In this document: positions 9,020 through 19,432 of the stretch, one piece after another
Layout of the letters: the number at the start of each line of letters is the position of its first letter
How positions within the stretch are numbered: position 1 is the stretch's first letter
From: Caulobacter sp048541825
Lineage (GTDB): Bacteria > Pseudomonadota > Alphaproteobacteria > Caulobacterales > Caulobacteraceae
Length of the DNA: 64,000 nucleotides
Assembly: GCF_048541825.1 (NCBI RefSeq)
Contig: NZ_CP183332.1
Coordinates: forward strand, 2,790,001-2,854,000
Direction: 5' to 3'
Position numbers and translations under genes: made by a program
The notes under the pieces: model-generated
What the model was told of the DNA's origin: nothing
The model's database searches: none
What the model saw: only the letters and a program-made list of their open reading frames with translations

Positions 9020-10447
9020 TCAGGACCGATAGTCGCCGTTGATCGCCACATACTGCTTGGTCAGGTCGCAGGTCCAGACCGTGGCCGAGCCCTTGCCGAC
9101 GCCCACATCGACGGTGACCTCGAACTCGGGCTTCTTGACGTAGGCGCTCATCGCCGCCTCGTCATAGTCGGGCGAGACCAGACCGTCGCGGGCCGCATAG
9201 AGGTCGCCGAACTTGATGCTGATGCGCTCGCGGGCCACAGGCTCGTCGGCCCGGCCGATGGCCATGGCGATGCGGCCCCAGTTGGCGTCCTCGCCGGCGA
9301 AGGCGGTCTTGACCAGCGGGCTCTCGGCGATGGTGCGGGCGATCTTGCGGGCGCTGGCCGGGCTCTCGGCGCCGTTGACGGTAACGCGGACGAACTTGGT
9401 CGCCCCCTCGCCGTCGCGCACCAGCTGCTGGGCCAGATCCAGCAGCAGGGCGTCGAGCTTTTCACGGAAGTCGGCCAGGCGGCGATCGCCGGCCCGGTGG
9501 ATCTTGGGCGCGGTCGACTGGCCGGTGGCGAACAGCAGCAGGGTGTCGTTGGTCGAGCGGTCGCCGTCCACCGTGACGCTGTTGAAGGTGGTGCGGGTAT
9601 AGAGGCTGACCAGGGTCTGCAGGGCCGCCGGCGCGATGGCCGCGTCGGTGGCCACGAAGGCCAGCATGGTCGCCATGTCGGGCGCGATCATGCCCGAGCC
9701 CTTGGTGATGCCAGCGATCTTGACCTCGTGCCCGTCGATCAGGGCGGTGGCGAACGCGCCTTTCGGGAAGGTGTCGGTGGTCATGATCGCCTGGGCGGCC
9801 TGCGACCAGGCATCGGCCGTCAGGCGGGTCTCGACCTCGGCCAGGCGGGCGGTGATCTTGGCGTCGTCGAGGATCACCCCGATCACGCCTGTCGAGGCCA
9901 TCATCACGTCGCGCTGGCGGCAGTCGAAGCGCTTGCCCACAGCCGTGGCCACCCGGCGCACCGCGTCGGCGCCCGGCTTGCCCGTGAAGCTGTTGGCGCA
10001 GCCGGCATTGACCACCAGAGCCCGTACGTCGGCGCCGCCGGTGGCGGTGAGCTGGCGCTTGCACCAGTCGACCGGGGCCGAACCGACGCCATGACGGGTG
10101 AACACGCCCGCCGCGCTGGTGCCCTCGGCAAAGCGCATCAGCAGCATGTCCTCGCGCTCGTGCTTGTAGAAGCCCGCGCGGCCGGTGGCGATCTCGACGC
10201 CGGCGATCGGCGGGATATGCGGGAACGGCACGGCCAGGGGCGAGATCGTCAGACCGGGCTTGCCCGGCGCAGGCGCCGCCTTGGCGGCCGGCTTGTCGCC
10301 GCGACGGCGCGTGGCCCGCTTCAGGGCCGAGGTCAGGGGATCCAGGGCCCGTTCCAGGCTCTGGCCCACGCGCTCGACAGCGCCCGGCGTGGCGGCGTCG
10401 GCTTCGGCGGCGGACTTGGCGAGCGTCTTTTCGGTCTTGGAGGGCAT
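9020..10447 (-). CDS. argJ: Bifunctional glutamate N-acetyltransferase / amino-acid acetyltransferase ArgJ
   Basis: This 475-residue enzyme transfers acetyl from N-acetylornithine to glutamate in the cyclic arginine pathway and may also use acetyl-CoA. The self-cleavage site MATML is present, with the nucleophile Thr at about residue 260, so it should mature to alpha and beta chains. VNAGCANSFTG and TTDTFPKGA motifs are intact, and the C-terminus AINGDYRS is canonical. About 60 residues before the catalytic domain are low-complexity and charged (Ala/Lys/Arg/Pro), longer than usual for the family. The start is ATG at 10447, because the open frame further upstream is Arg/Pro-rich and lies inside the PPIase gene. 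It follows that gene by 13 nt. Confidence 0.95.
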   Translation of the reverse strand: MPSKTEKTLAKSAAEADAATPGAVERVGQSLERALDPLTSALKRATRRRGDKPAAKAAPAPGKPGLTISPLAVPFPHIPPIAGVEIATGRAGFYKHEREDMLLMRFAEGTSAAGVFTRHGVGSAPVDWCKRQLTATGGADVRALVVNAGCANSFTGKPGADAVRRVATAVGKRFDCRQRDVMMASTGVIGVILDDAKITARLAEVETRLTADAWSQAAQAIMTTDTFPKGAFATALIDGHEVKIAGITKGSGMIAPDMATMLAFVATDAAIAPAALQTLVSLYTRTTFNSVTVDGDRSTNDTLLLFATGQSTAPKIHRAGDRRLADFREKLDALLLDLAQQLVRDGEGATKFVRVTVNGAESPASARKIARTIAESPLVKTAFAGEDANWGRIAMAIGRADEPVARERISIKFGDLYAARDGLVSPDYDEAAMSAYVKKPEFEVTVDVGVGKGSATVWTCDLTKQYVAINGDYRS

Positions 10448-10460
10448 AGGGTCGTCTCGA

Positions 10461-11447
10461 CTAGTTCTTCTTCGCGGGCGCCGGAGTGGGCGAAGCGGGC
10501 GAAGCGGGCGAAGCCGCCGGGGGCGCGGAGGCCGGGGCCGAGCCTTGCAGCTCCACCGGCGGGGCCGACGCCGGCTCCTCGGGCGCGCCGGGCACGTCCT
10601 GGGTCTTGCTGGCCAACATATCGACCTTGGCGCCGCCGCGCAGCTTTTCCAGCAGGTCGCGGACCTGATCATAGGTCAGGAAGCGCACGATCTGCGGACG
10701 GGCCGCCTCGAGCGTGATCGGCTCTTCCATGCGCTTGTCCTCGACGCGCAGGATCGCCCAGCCGCCCTCGGTGGCGAACGGCCCGACCAGCTGGCCCTTC
10801 TGGGCGGCCTTCAGGGGCGCGGCATAGGCTTCGGGCATCACATCGACGGTGAAATAGCCCAGGTCGCCGCCGTTGAAGCGCGTGGCCTGGTCGGTCGAGC
10901 GCTCCATGGCCAGGGCGTCGAACGAGGCGCCGGTGGCCAGAAGCTTCTTGATGCTGTCGGCCTCGGCCTGGGTGGCGACCAGGATCTGGCGGGCGCGGAT
11001 TTCCTCGGAGCGCTTGGACAGCTTCTGCTGCTCGGCATAGAGGCGGCGAATGGCGTCTTCATTGACGGCCTTTTCGACCACGCTCTCGACCAGCATGTCG
11101 CCCAGGATGCGCTCACGCGCGGCGGCCAGGCGGCGCTGGGCCACGGGGTCCTTGTCCAGCTTGCGCTTGAGGGCCTCGGCGGCCAGCAGCTTCTGGTCGA
11201 CCACCTCGTCGAGGCGCTGGCGGAACACGTCGCTGGAGATATCCAGCGGCTCGCCCTCGCTGATCAGGCCCTGGGCCACGGCCTCGCGCTTGACGTCGGA
11301 CGCCCAGACATTGTGCCCGTTGACGCGGGCCACGGCGGTGTCGCCCGGCTCCGGCGGCTTCTCGGCGCTCTTGTCCTGGCCGCAAGCGGCCAGAATGACC
11401 GTGACGGCGAGAACGGCCCAAACGCGGCTGTGGCGGAACTTGATCAA
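10461..11447 (-). CDS. Peptidyl-prolyl cis-trans isomerase lipoprotein (parvulin/SurA-like)
   Basis: This is a 328-residue lipoprotein. It has a signal peptide with lipobox LAAC, an N-terminal chaperone helix region of the SurA/PrsA type, a parvulin domain (IRARQILVATQAEADSIKK through FNGGDLGYFTVDVMPE and GPFATEGGWAILRVE), then a Pro/Ala/Ser-rich tail. It probably helps fold periplasmic or outer-membrane proteins. The start is TTG at 11447 with GGAG 8 nt upstream; no ATG is available. It is the first gene of a unit with argJ and the 156-residue protein, and diverges from secA, so both reading directions serve protein export. Confidence 0.87.
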   Translation of the reverse strand: MIKFRHSRVWAVLAVTVILAACGQDKSAEKPPEPGDTAVARVNGHNVWASDVKREAVAQGLISEGEPLDISSDVFRQRLDEVVDQKLLAAEALKRKLDKDPVAQRRLAAARERILGDMLVESVVEKAVNEDAIRRLYAEQQKLSKRSEEIRARQILVATQAEADSIKKLLATGASFDALAMERSTDQATRFNGGDLGYFTVDVMPEAYAAPLKAAQKGQLVGPFATEGGWAILRVEDKRMEEPITLEAARPQIVRFLTYDQVRDLLEKLRGGAKVDMLASKTQDVPGAPEEPASAPPVELQGSAPASAPPAASPASPASPTPAPAKKN

Positions 11448-11622
11448 GGACGGATCTCCGAAACACCTTAGCGACCGGCTCTAGCGTGGTTTCGGCCGCA
11501 GGGGAATGCAACTCCGGCCTATCCCGCGGGCCGCTTTTCGCCAAAGCGAGCCGGCGGGACAACCAAACGCGGTAAAGGCCGGAAACCTTCGCCTTTACCA
11601 TGCTCTATAAGGGGGCCTCGCG

Positions 11623-11650
11623 TTGACACTGGCAGGGTCGCTGCTTAAGT
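11623..11650 (+). promoter_or_regulatory. Candidate housekeeping promoter of secA
   Basis: TTGACA at 11623-11628 is followed after 14 nt by GCTTAAGT, which fits the Caulobacter sigma-73 pattern (TTGAC, short spacer, GCTAnA-like). It would place the start about 95 nt before the secA ATG. The rest of the 303-nt gap between the divergent genes holds no gene. Confidence 0.55.
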
Positions 11651-11750
11651 CTCCCGCGCGCCGTAAGGGCCGGAATAGTCGGGCTTGGTAATGACCTTGC
11701 GCGATCCCCAACGCCCACAGCGCCTAACACTTCATCGGAATTTCGACTTC

Positions 11751-14600
<2,850 letters not shown>

Positions 14601-14629
14601 CGATCAGGCTCTGAGTCCGAGTTATGAAG

Positions 14630-14657
14630 CGCCCGCCCCGGGAAACCAGGGCGGGCG
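14630..14657 (+). terminator. Probable secA terminator
   Basis: CGCCCGCCC and GGGCGGGCG form a perfect 9-bp stem with a 10-nt loop, followed by TTGTCTTG. The T-run is weak, so termination strength is uncertain. Confidence 0.6.
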
Positions 14658-14667
14658 TTGTCTTGAG

Positions 14668-14792
14668 CCCTCCCCCTTGATGGGGGAGGGTTGGGTGGGG
14701 GTGACTGGGCCGTTCAGCTGGATCGAGGCCCTTGCCGGCTGACCCGCCGCATCACCCCCATCCCCGGCCCTTCCCCCATCAAGGGGGAAGGG
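14668..14792. repeat. Large intergenic inverted repeat, CCCCCTTGATGGGGG family
   Basis: Both ends are themselves short hairpins (CCCCCTTGATGGGGG and CCCCCATCAAGGGGG) and are inverted copies of each other. GGGTGGGGGTGA/TCACCCCCATCCCC arms lie inside. The same arrangement recurs at 55150-55279. Confidence 0.85.
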
Positions 14793-14938
14793 AGAAGGCT
14801 AGCGACTCCGCCACCTATGCCGCAATGACCAGCATCACAGCTCCGCCGCGCGCCGCCTGACCCATTGACGCGCCCTGTTGACGCGTTGTGTCGGCGCGGG
14901 GCTAGCTATGGGGCTCCACGTTCGACGAAAGACTCTCC

Positions 14939-15826
14939 ATGCGCCTCGCCGCTCTCGCCGCCGCCCTCGTCCTGATCGCGGCCGGTCCCGCCGCCGCCGC
15001 GCCCAAGACCTTCCGGCAGTTGCTGGACATGCCGCGCGCCCAGCCCACCGCCCACATTCCCTATGGCGCCGAGCCTGAGCAGTTCGGCGACCTGTGGCTG
15101 CCTCAGGGGCCCGGCAAGCATCCGGTGGTGGTGCTGATCCATGGCGGCTGCTGGCAGGCGAAATATCCCAGCGTCGAGCTGATGGCCTATATGGCCAGGG
15201 ACCTGCAGGCGCGCGGCTATGCAGTGTGGAACCTGGGCTATCGCCGGCTGGGCGAGCCGGGCGGCGGCTATCCGGGCACCTTCGTCGACGTGGCCCAGGG
15301 CCTGGACAAGCTGCGCGCCCTGGCGCCGCAGCATCATCTGGACCTCAAGCGCGTGGTCGTGGCGGGGCACTCGGCCGGCGGACACCTGACCACCTGGGCG
15401 GCGGGCCGCGATCGCCTGCCCAAGGCCAGCCCCCTGCGGATTGGCAAGCCGCTGAAGATCCGCGGCGCGGTCAGTCTGGCCGGCATCAATGACCTGGCCG
15501 CCTATCGCGCGACGGGGCCCGACGCCTGCGGCGGGCCCGAGATCATCGACCAGCTGACGGCCGGCGCAGCGCTGCCTGACCGCTATGCCGACACCTCGCC
15601 GCCGGCCTTTCTGCCAATCCGGACGCCGCTGGCGGTGATCTCCGGCGCGCTCGACCCGATCGTGCCGCCGGCCTTCGGCGTCGACTTCGCGGCCAGGGCC
15701 AAAACGGCGGGCGACCGGGTGGAAGAGATCACGATTGCCGACGCCGGACACTTCGAGCTGATCGACCCGACCTCGGCGGCGTGGGTACGGGTTGTGGGGG
15801 TGATTGACCGGATGGCGGGCAGATAA
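14939..15826 (+). CDS. Exported alpha/beta-hydrolase (esterase-like)
   Basis: This 295-residue protein has a signal peptide (Ala/Leu-rich residues 3-20, cleavage near AAAAP). It has an esterase/lipase fold: oxyanion motif HGGCW, nucleophile elbow GHSAGG, a late Asp in SGALDPIVPP and catalytic His in IADAGHFELIDP. It resembles the BD-FAE/prolyl-oligopeptidase-like secreted hydrolases. It probably hydrolyses an ester or amide in the periplasm; the substrate is unknown. It is a single gene, bordered on both sides by palindromic repeats. Confidence 0.85.
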   Translation: MRLAALAAALVLIAAGPAAAAPKTFRQLLDMPRAQPTAHIPYGAEPEQFGDLWLPQGPGKHPVVVLIHGGCWQAKYPSVELMAYMARDLQARGYAVWNLGYRRLGEPGGGYPGTFVDVAQGLDKLRALAPQHHLDLKRVVVAGHSAGGHLTTWAAGRDRLPKASPLRIGKPLKIRGAVSLAGINDLAAYRATGPDACGGPEIIDQLTAGAALPDRYADTSPPAFLPIRTPLAVISGALDPIVPPAFGVDFAARAKTAGDRVEEITIADAGHFELIDPTSAAWVRVVGVIDRMAGR

Positions 15827-15851
15827 GCTTCCGCAAGCTTCCCCTTTTTCC

Positions 15852-15988
15852 ACCGTCATTCCCGCCCTCGTGGCGGGAACCCCTCTCTCCGCCGCAGGTG
15901 CAGAAGGGGCGAAGTGCGCGCGCACTTCGCTAGCGCTTCACGTGTGAGCTGAACCAGGGGTTCCCGCCACAAAGGCGGGAATGACGGT
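15852..15988. repeat. Intergenic inverted repeat with 33-bp arms
   Basis: The arms at 15852-15884 and 15956-15988 begin ACCGTCATTCCCGCC and end GGCGGGAATGACGGT. They match at all but two positions of a 3-nt spacer. The centre carries a perfect 22-nt palindrome at 15909-15930 built on GAAGTGCGC/GCGCACTTC. Confidence 0.9.
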
Positions 15989-16002
15989 GCTATTTTGGAA
16001 GA

Positions 16003-17058
16003 CTAGGGTCGCACCACACACCCGGTCTCCGGCCCCGCGCGGCCTTCCAGCACCGCCAGATAGGTCGCCGCGATGGCGTCCTGGCCCTGACCGGTCTCGA
16101 CCTTCAGCCAGCGCGCCGCGTCGGCGACGAAGGCGCTCCAGGCCGCGCCATAGCGGGTCTCGAAGCCGCCGGGGCCCCAGTCTTCCTGGCGCTTTTTCAC
16201 GCGGTCGGGGGCGAAGAACAGGATCGGCTTGGGACCGGGCAGATCGCCCGCGCCGCGCTCGGCCTCCCAGTGCGTACCACCGACCAGGCAGGAATAGGCC
16301 AGGTCCTCGCCGAACCGGCGGTGTACCGCGCCCAGCACGCCGGCGTCACCCGCGAAGTCGACAAACACCGCCGGGGTGGCGATCGGCGCCGTGGGGACGT
16401 CGTCATAGGTCACGACCTGGTCGTAGAAGCCCAGGGCCTCGACAAAGGCGACATTGCGCGCCGAGGTCAGGCCCACCACCTTGGCCCCGCCCCGCTGCTT
16501 AAGCAGGAAGGCCAGGCCGATGGCGGTCTTGGACGAGGCGCTGGACAGGATGATCGACCCGGCGCCGAACATGGCGTGCTCGTCCAGGAAGTCGTCGATC
16601 AGGAAGCCGGTGATGAACAGCGGCTGCAGCAGGGACCGCAGCGCCTCGGTTCCATCCTCGGCCTCAACCGCCGTGTACTGATTATAGACCGCCGCCAGAT
16701 GCTGGCGGTGCGCCGCGGCGTCGGCGAACCCGCCGCGCGTCTTGCGAGGCTGCACCGTCAGATGGCTCGACATCGGATAGTAGCCGTAGAAGCGCTGACC
16801 CACGGCGATGTCGGGATGGCTCGACGCCTCGACCGTCGCAAAGCCCCAGACCGGGACGCGGCCGAAACCCTCGGCGGCCGGGAAGAAGTCCCAGTAACGC
16901 ATCGCCTCGCCGAACACGGCATAGGTGATGTTGTTGGCGGTCAGGGCAAAGCTGTCGACGGCCAGCCGGACCTCGCCCTCGGCCAGGGCCGGGGGCGTCG
17001 CGGGCTGGAACTGTGTCTGTCTCAGGTCGGTCTTGGCGACCAGAAAATCCCAGGCCAT
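16003..17058 (-). CDS. DUF2855 family protein (MDR-like)
   Basis: This is a 351-residue soluble protein of the DUF2855 family. It has a degenerate medium-chain-reductase layout: an N-terminal GroES-like half (EGEVRLAVDSFALTANNITYAVFG) and a Rossmann-like half (ILSSASSKTAIGLAFLLKQRG, KVVGLTSARNVAFVEALGFYD). The usual zinc ligands are absent. GGGAG lies 9 nt before the ATG. The reaction is unknown. It lies on the same strand downstream of the carotenoid oxygenase, separated by a repeat element, so a shared role is possible but not shown. Confidence 0.8.
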   Translation of the reverse strand: MAWDFLVAKTDLRQTQFQPATPPALAEGEVRLAVDSFALTANNITYAVFGEAMRYWDFFPAAEGFGRVPVWGFATVEASSHPDIAVGQRFYGYYPMSSHLTVQPRKTRGGFADAAAHRQHLAAVYNQYTAVEAEDGTEALRSLLQPLFITGFLIDDFLDEHAMFGAGSIILSSASSKTAIGLAFLLKQRGGAKVVGLTSARNVAFVEALGFYDQVVTYDDVPTAPIATPAVFVDFAGDAGVLGAVHRRFGEDLAYSCLVGGTHWEAERGAGDLPGPKPILFFAPDRVKKRQEDWGPGGFETRYGAAWSAFVADAARWLKVETGQGQDAIAATYLAVLEGRAGPETGCVVRP

Positions 17059-17130
17059 GGCGGCGCTCCCTTGGTTGTTGGGGTGAGGTAACAGGAGCTT
17101 CCGCGATCAAGTCAAACACTTGTTCGCCTT

Positions 17131-17252
17131 CCTTCTCCCCTTGCGGGAGAAGGTGGCCGCGAAGCGGACGGATGAGGGGTCTTACCTGACCCGTCCGCGC
17201 GACCCCTCATCCGTCGCCTGACGGCGACACCTTCTCCCGCAGGGGGAGAAGG
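17131..17252. repeat. Intergenic inverted repeat, CCTTCTCCC/CCTCATCCGTC family
   Basis: Terminal hairpins CCTTCTCCCCTTGCGGGAGAAGG-like at each end flank inner ACCCCTCATCCGTC arms. A second copy lies at 29439-29565 and a single half at about 47911-47936. It ends 3 nt before the oxygenase stop codon. Confidence 0.85.
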
Positions 17253-17255
17253 ACC

Positions 17256-18641
17256 CTAGGCGTTCACCCAATTCCCGTGGAACCCGAACGGCACGCGCCT
17301 GGGCAGGCTGGCGCTCGCCACCGGACCCGCCGCGACGTTCATCGCGTCCAGCACCACCAACTCGCTGACGTTCAACTGGCCGCGATAGACCACCGCCGTC
17401 AGCCAGCCCTCACCTTCCGGCGCGTCCGGCGACGCGGGCGTGAACACCGCTTCGGAGATCGCGTCGCCTGCCGGCACGGTCCAGTCGGTCCGCACGCCGA
17501 TCTCCAGGTCGATATGGGCGATGATGTTGGTGCGGAAGTCGCCAGGCTTGAGGCTCTGGCCGACGAACCAGCCATGGCGATAGGGCAGGCCCGCCAGACG
17601 CTCGTCGAAGCGCGGGAACTCGCCGGCCAGGTCGTCGAGGGCGGTCTCGGTCACCGACCCGTTGGCCAGGTCGATCGTCCAGCGCACCAGATAGGCCGCC
17701 GCGTTCTCGCCGCGCGAGCCGTCGGCATTGGGGAACAGCGGCGCCGAAGCGTAGCGCATCACGTCGACGATGATGGTCTCGCCCTCATCGAAAGCGTTCA
17801 TCACGTGGAAGACATAGCCCTTGGGGGCCTCGATCCAGCGCAGATTGGCCACGCCCTGGTCGCGACGCATCACCGCCAGCTGGCCGCCCTTTTCCGGCTC
17901 CCAGGCGAAGACCGGCTGGCCGGCCATGGCCCGCTGCAGGCTGCCGGTCAGGGGCAGGACCGGGATCACCACGTGGTCGCGGGTGACCGCGAAGTCGTGG
18001 ATCATCGAGCAATAGGGGGCCTCAAAAGTCTCTCGCTTCACGAGCTTTCCGGCCGCGTCGGCCACGCCCCAGCTGACCTTGTTCGACAGCGGCATCGGAT
18101 CGTCGGCATAGGCGAAGAACACCATCTCGCCGGTGATCGGGCAGGTCTTGGGGTGGGCCGTGACCTTGCCGCCGAAGTCGGCGAAGCCCTCAGGCTCCAT
18201 GTCGCCCTGGCTGACCGTGAAGGGCGCGTTGCTCTCAACGAGCGCCATCAGCTTGCCGGCATGCTGGACGACATTGGTGTTGGCCACCGCGCCGTCAGTG
18301 CGGCCGATCACCGAAGGATCCGAGGTCATAGGATTGCCCCAGCTGCCCCACAGGGCCTGGCCAGCCTCGTGCTCCGTCTGCCACTTGGGCGTCTTCACCC
18401 AGCGGTTCTTGTAGCTCACTCGACCATCCTTGATCGTGAAGGCGTGCAGCATGCCGTCGCCGACGAACCAGTGATAATTGCCGTCGCGCGGCTCGAACTG
18501 CGGATTGGGCCCGTTGCGGTACAGCGTGCCCGTCAGGCCGGGAGGCAGGACACCCTCCACCACCAGCTCAAAATCATCCTCGCTGCGCACCGGCGCGAAG
18601 TTGCCGGTCAGATAGGGGTTGATGCGAACGTCGCCATCCAT
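17256..18641 (-). CDS. Carotenoid-cleavage-oxygenase family protein
   Basis: This is a 461-residue non-heme iron dioxygenase of the RPE65/lignostilbene dioxygenase superfamily. The four iron-ligand histidines are visible in their expected contexts: VTAHPKTCP, MIHDFAVT, VFHVMNAFDEG and FGFHGNWV near the C-terminus. The propeller hallmarks YRNGPNPQFEP and HWFVGDGMLHAF are intact. It would cleave a C=C bond of a carotenoid, retinoid-like or stilbene-type aromatic; which one cannot be told. The start is ATG at 18641 with GGAG 9 nt upstream. It diverges from a TetR regulator, with tandem operator-like repeats between them. Confidence 0.9.
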   Translation of the reverse strand: MDGDVRINPYLTGNFAPVRSEDDFELVVEGVLPPGLTGTLYRNGPNPQFEPRDGNYHWFVGDGMLHAFTIKDGRVSYKNRWVKTPKWQTEHEAGQALWGSWGNPMTSDPSVIGRTDGAVANTNVVQHAGKLMALVESNAPFTVSQGDMEPEGFADFGGKVTAHPKTCPITGEMVFFAYADDPMPLSNKVSWGVADAAGKLVKRETFEAPYCSMIHDFAVTRDHVVIPVLPLTGSLQRAMAGQPVFAWEPEKGGQLAVMRRDQGVANLRWIEAPKGYVFHVMNAFDEGETIIVDVMRYASAPLFPNADGSRGENAAAYLVRWTIDLANGSVTETALDDLAGEFPRFDERLAGLPYRHGWFVGQSLKPGDFRTNIIAHIDLEIGVRTDWTVPAGDAISEAVFTPASPDAPEGEGWLTAVVYRGQLNVSELVVLDAMNVAAGPVASASLPRRVPFGFHGNWVNA

Positions 18642-18677
18642 GGTCGGTCTCCGGGCTGCCGTGAAAAGGGTTTGTTG

Positions 18678-18702
18678 TTTACGCTGTAAATTTATGTTGT
18701 AA
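18678..18702. promoter_or_regulatory. Tandem operator-like repeats between oxygenase and tetR
   Basis: TTTACGCTGTAA (18678-18689) and TTTATGTTGTAA (18691-18702) repeat with a 13-bp period. The first extends to TTTAC-GCT-GTAAA, a perfect interrupted palindrome. This is the size and symmetry expected of a TetR-family operator. Confidence 0.6.
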
Positions 18703-18732
18703 GAAAATGAGTTCGTCAACAGAGATTCGTCA

Positions 18733-19338
18733 GTGCCCCGCGTCCTGTCTTCCGAAGACGTCGAAGATTTTCGTCGCCGCCTGTGCGTGGCCGCCGAGGC
18801 CCTGTTCGCCGAACGCGGCCCCGAGGCGGTGACCATGCGCGAGCTGGCCACCGCCATGGGGGTCAGCCCGATGACGCCCTATCGCTATTTCCAGGACAAG
18901 GACGCCATCCTCGCCGCCGTGCGGGCCGCCGCCTTCACCCGCTTCGCCGAGGCCCTCGAAGCCGGGATGGGGCCGGCGGGCGACCCGATGGAACAGTCAC
19001 GCCAGGCCGGCATGGCCTATATCGAGTTTGCCCTCGCCCAGCCCCAGGCCTACCGCCTGATGTTCGACCTCAACCAGCCGACCGAGGCCGACTATCCTGA
19101 CCTGCAGGCGGCTGTGGCCCGGGCCCGGCGGACCATGACCACCCACGTCGAGGGCATGATCCAGGCCGGCCTGCTGGAGGGCGACGCCGAGATGATCGGC
19201 CACATGTTCTGGTCTGTGCTGCACGGCATGCTGATGCTGCAGATCACCGGCAAGCTGGCCCCGACGATCGATCCCCAGACCCTGCGACGCCAGATGTTTG
19301 CCACCCTGCTGCGCGGACTGGGGCTGCCGGAGCCCTGA
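18733..19338 (+). CDS. TetR-family transcriptional regulator
   Basis: This is a 201-residue regulator. The N-terminal HTH occupies about residues 10-55 (AAEALFAERGPEAVTMRELATAMGVSPMTPYRYFQDKDAIL), followed by an all-helical ligand domain. The start is GTG at 18733; there is no better start between it and the operator repeats. By location it most likely represses the divergent carotenoid oxygenase and itself. The ligand is unknown, perhaps the oxygenase substrate or product. Confidence 0.88.
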   Translation: MPRVLSSEDVEDFRRRLCVAAEALFAERGPEAVTMRELATAMGVSPMTPYRYFQDKDAILAAVRAAAFTRFAEALEAGMGPAGDPMEQSRQAGMAYIEFALAQPQAYRLMFDLNQPTEADYPDLQAAVARARRTMTTHVEGMIQAGLLEGDAEMIGHMFWSVLHGMLMLQITGKLAPTIDPQTLRRQMFATLLRGLGLPEP

Positions 19339-19432
19339 TCCCGCCCGTTCCGCGCTCCGGCTGCGCCCTTGCTCTTGCGCCATCTTTTGCCGGCCGGGGT
19401 CGCGGTTTGGGACACTCAAGTCAAACGGTTGC

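Larger units (their letters stand above)
14601..14938. other. Intergenic region after secA
   Basis: This 338-nt gap holds a terminator-like hairpin (14630-14657) and a long palindromic repeat element (14668-14792). Beyond those, from 14793 to the hydrolase start, I see no gene or recognisable site. Confidence 0.6.

Noticed and set aside
10448..10672. Upstream extension of argJ by 75 codons
   Set aside because: The extension is Arg/Pro-rich and lies within the PPIase gene; the ATG at 10447 begins the plausible protein.
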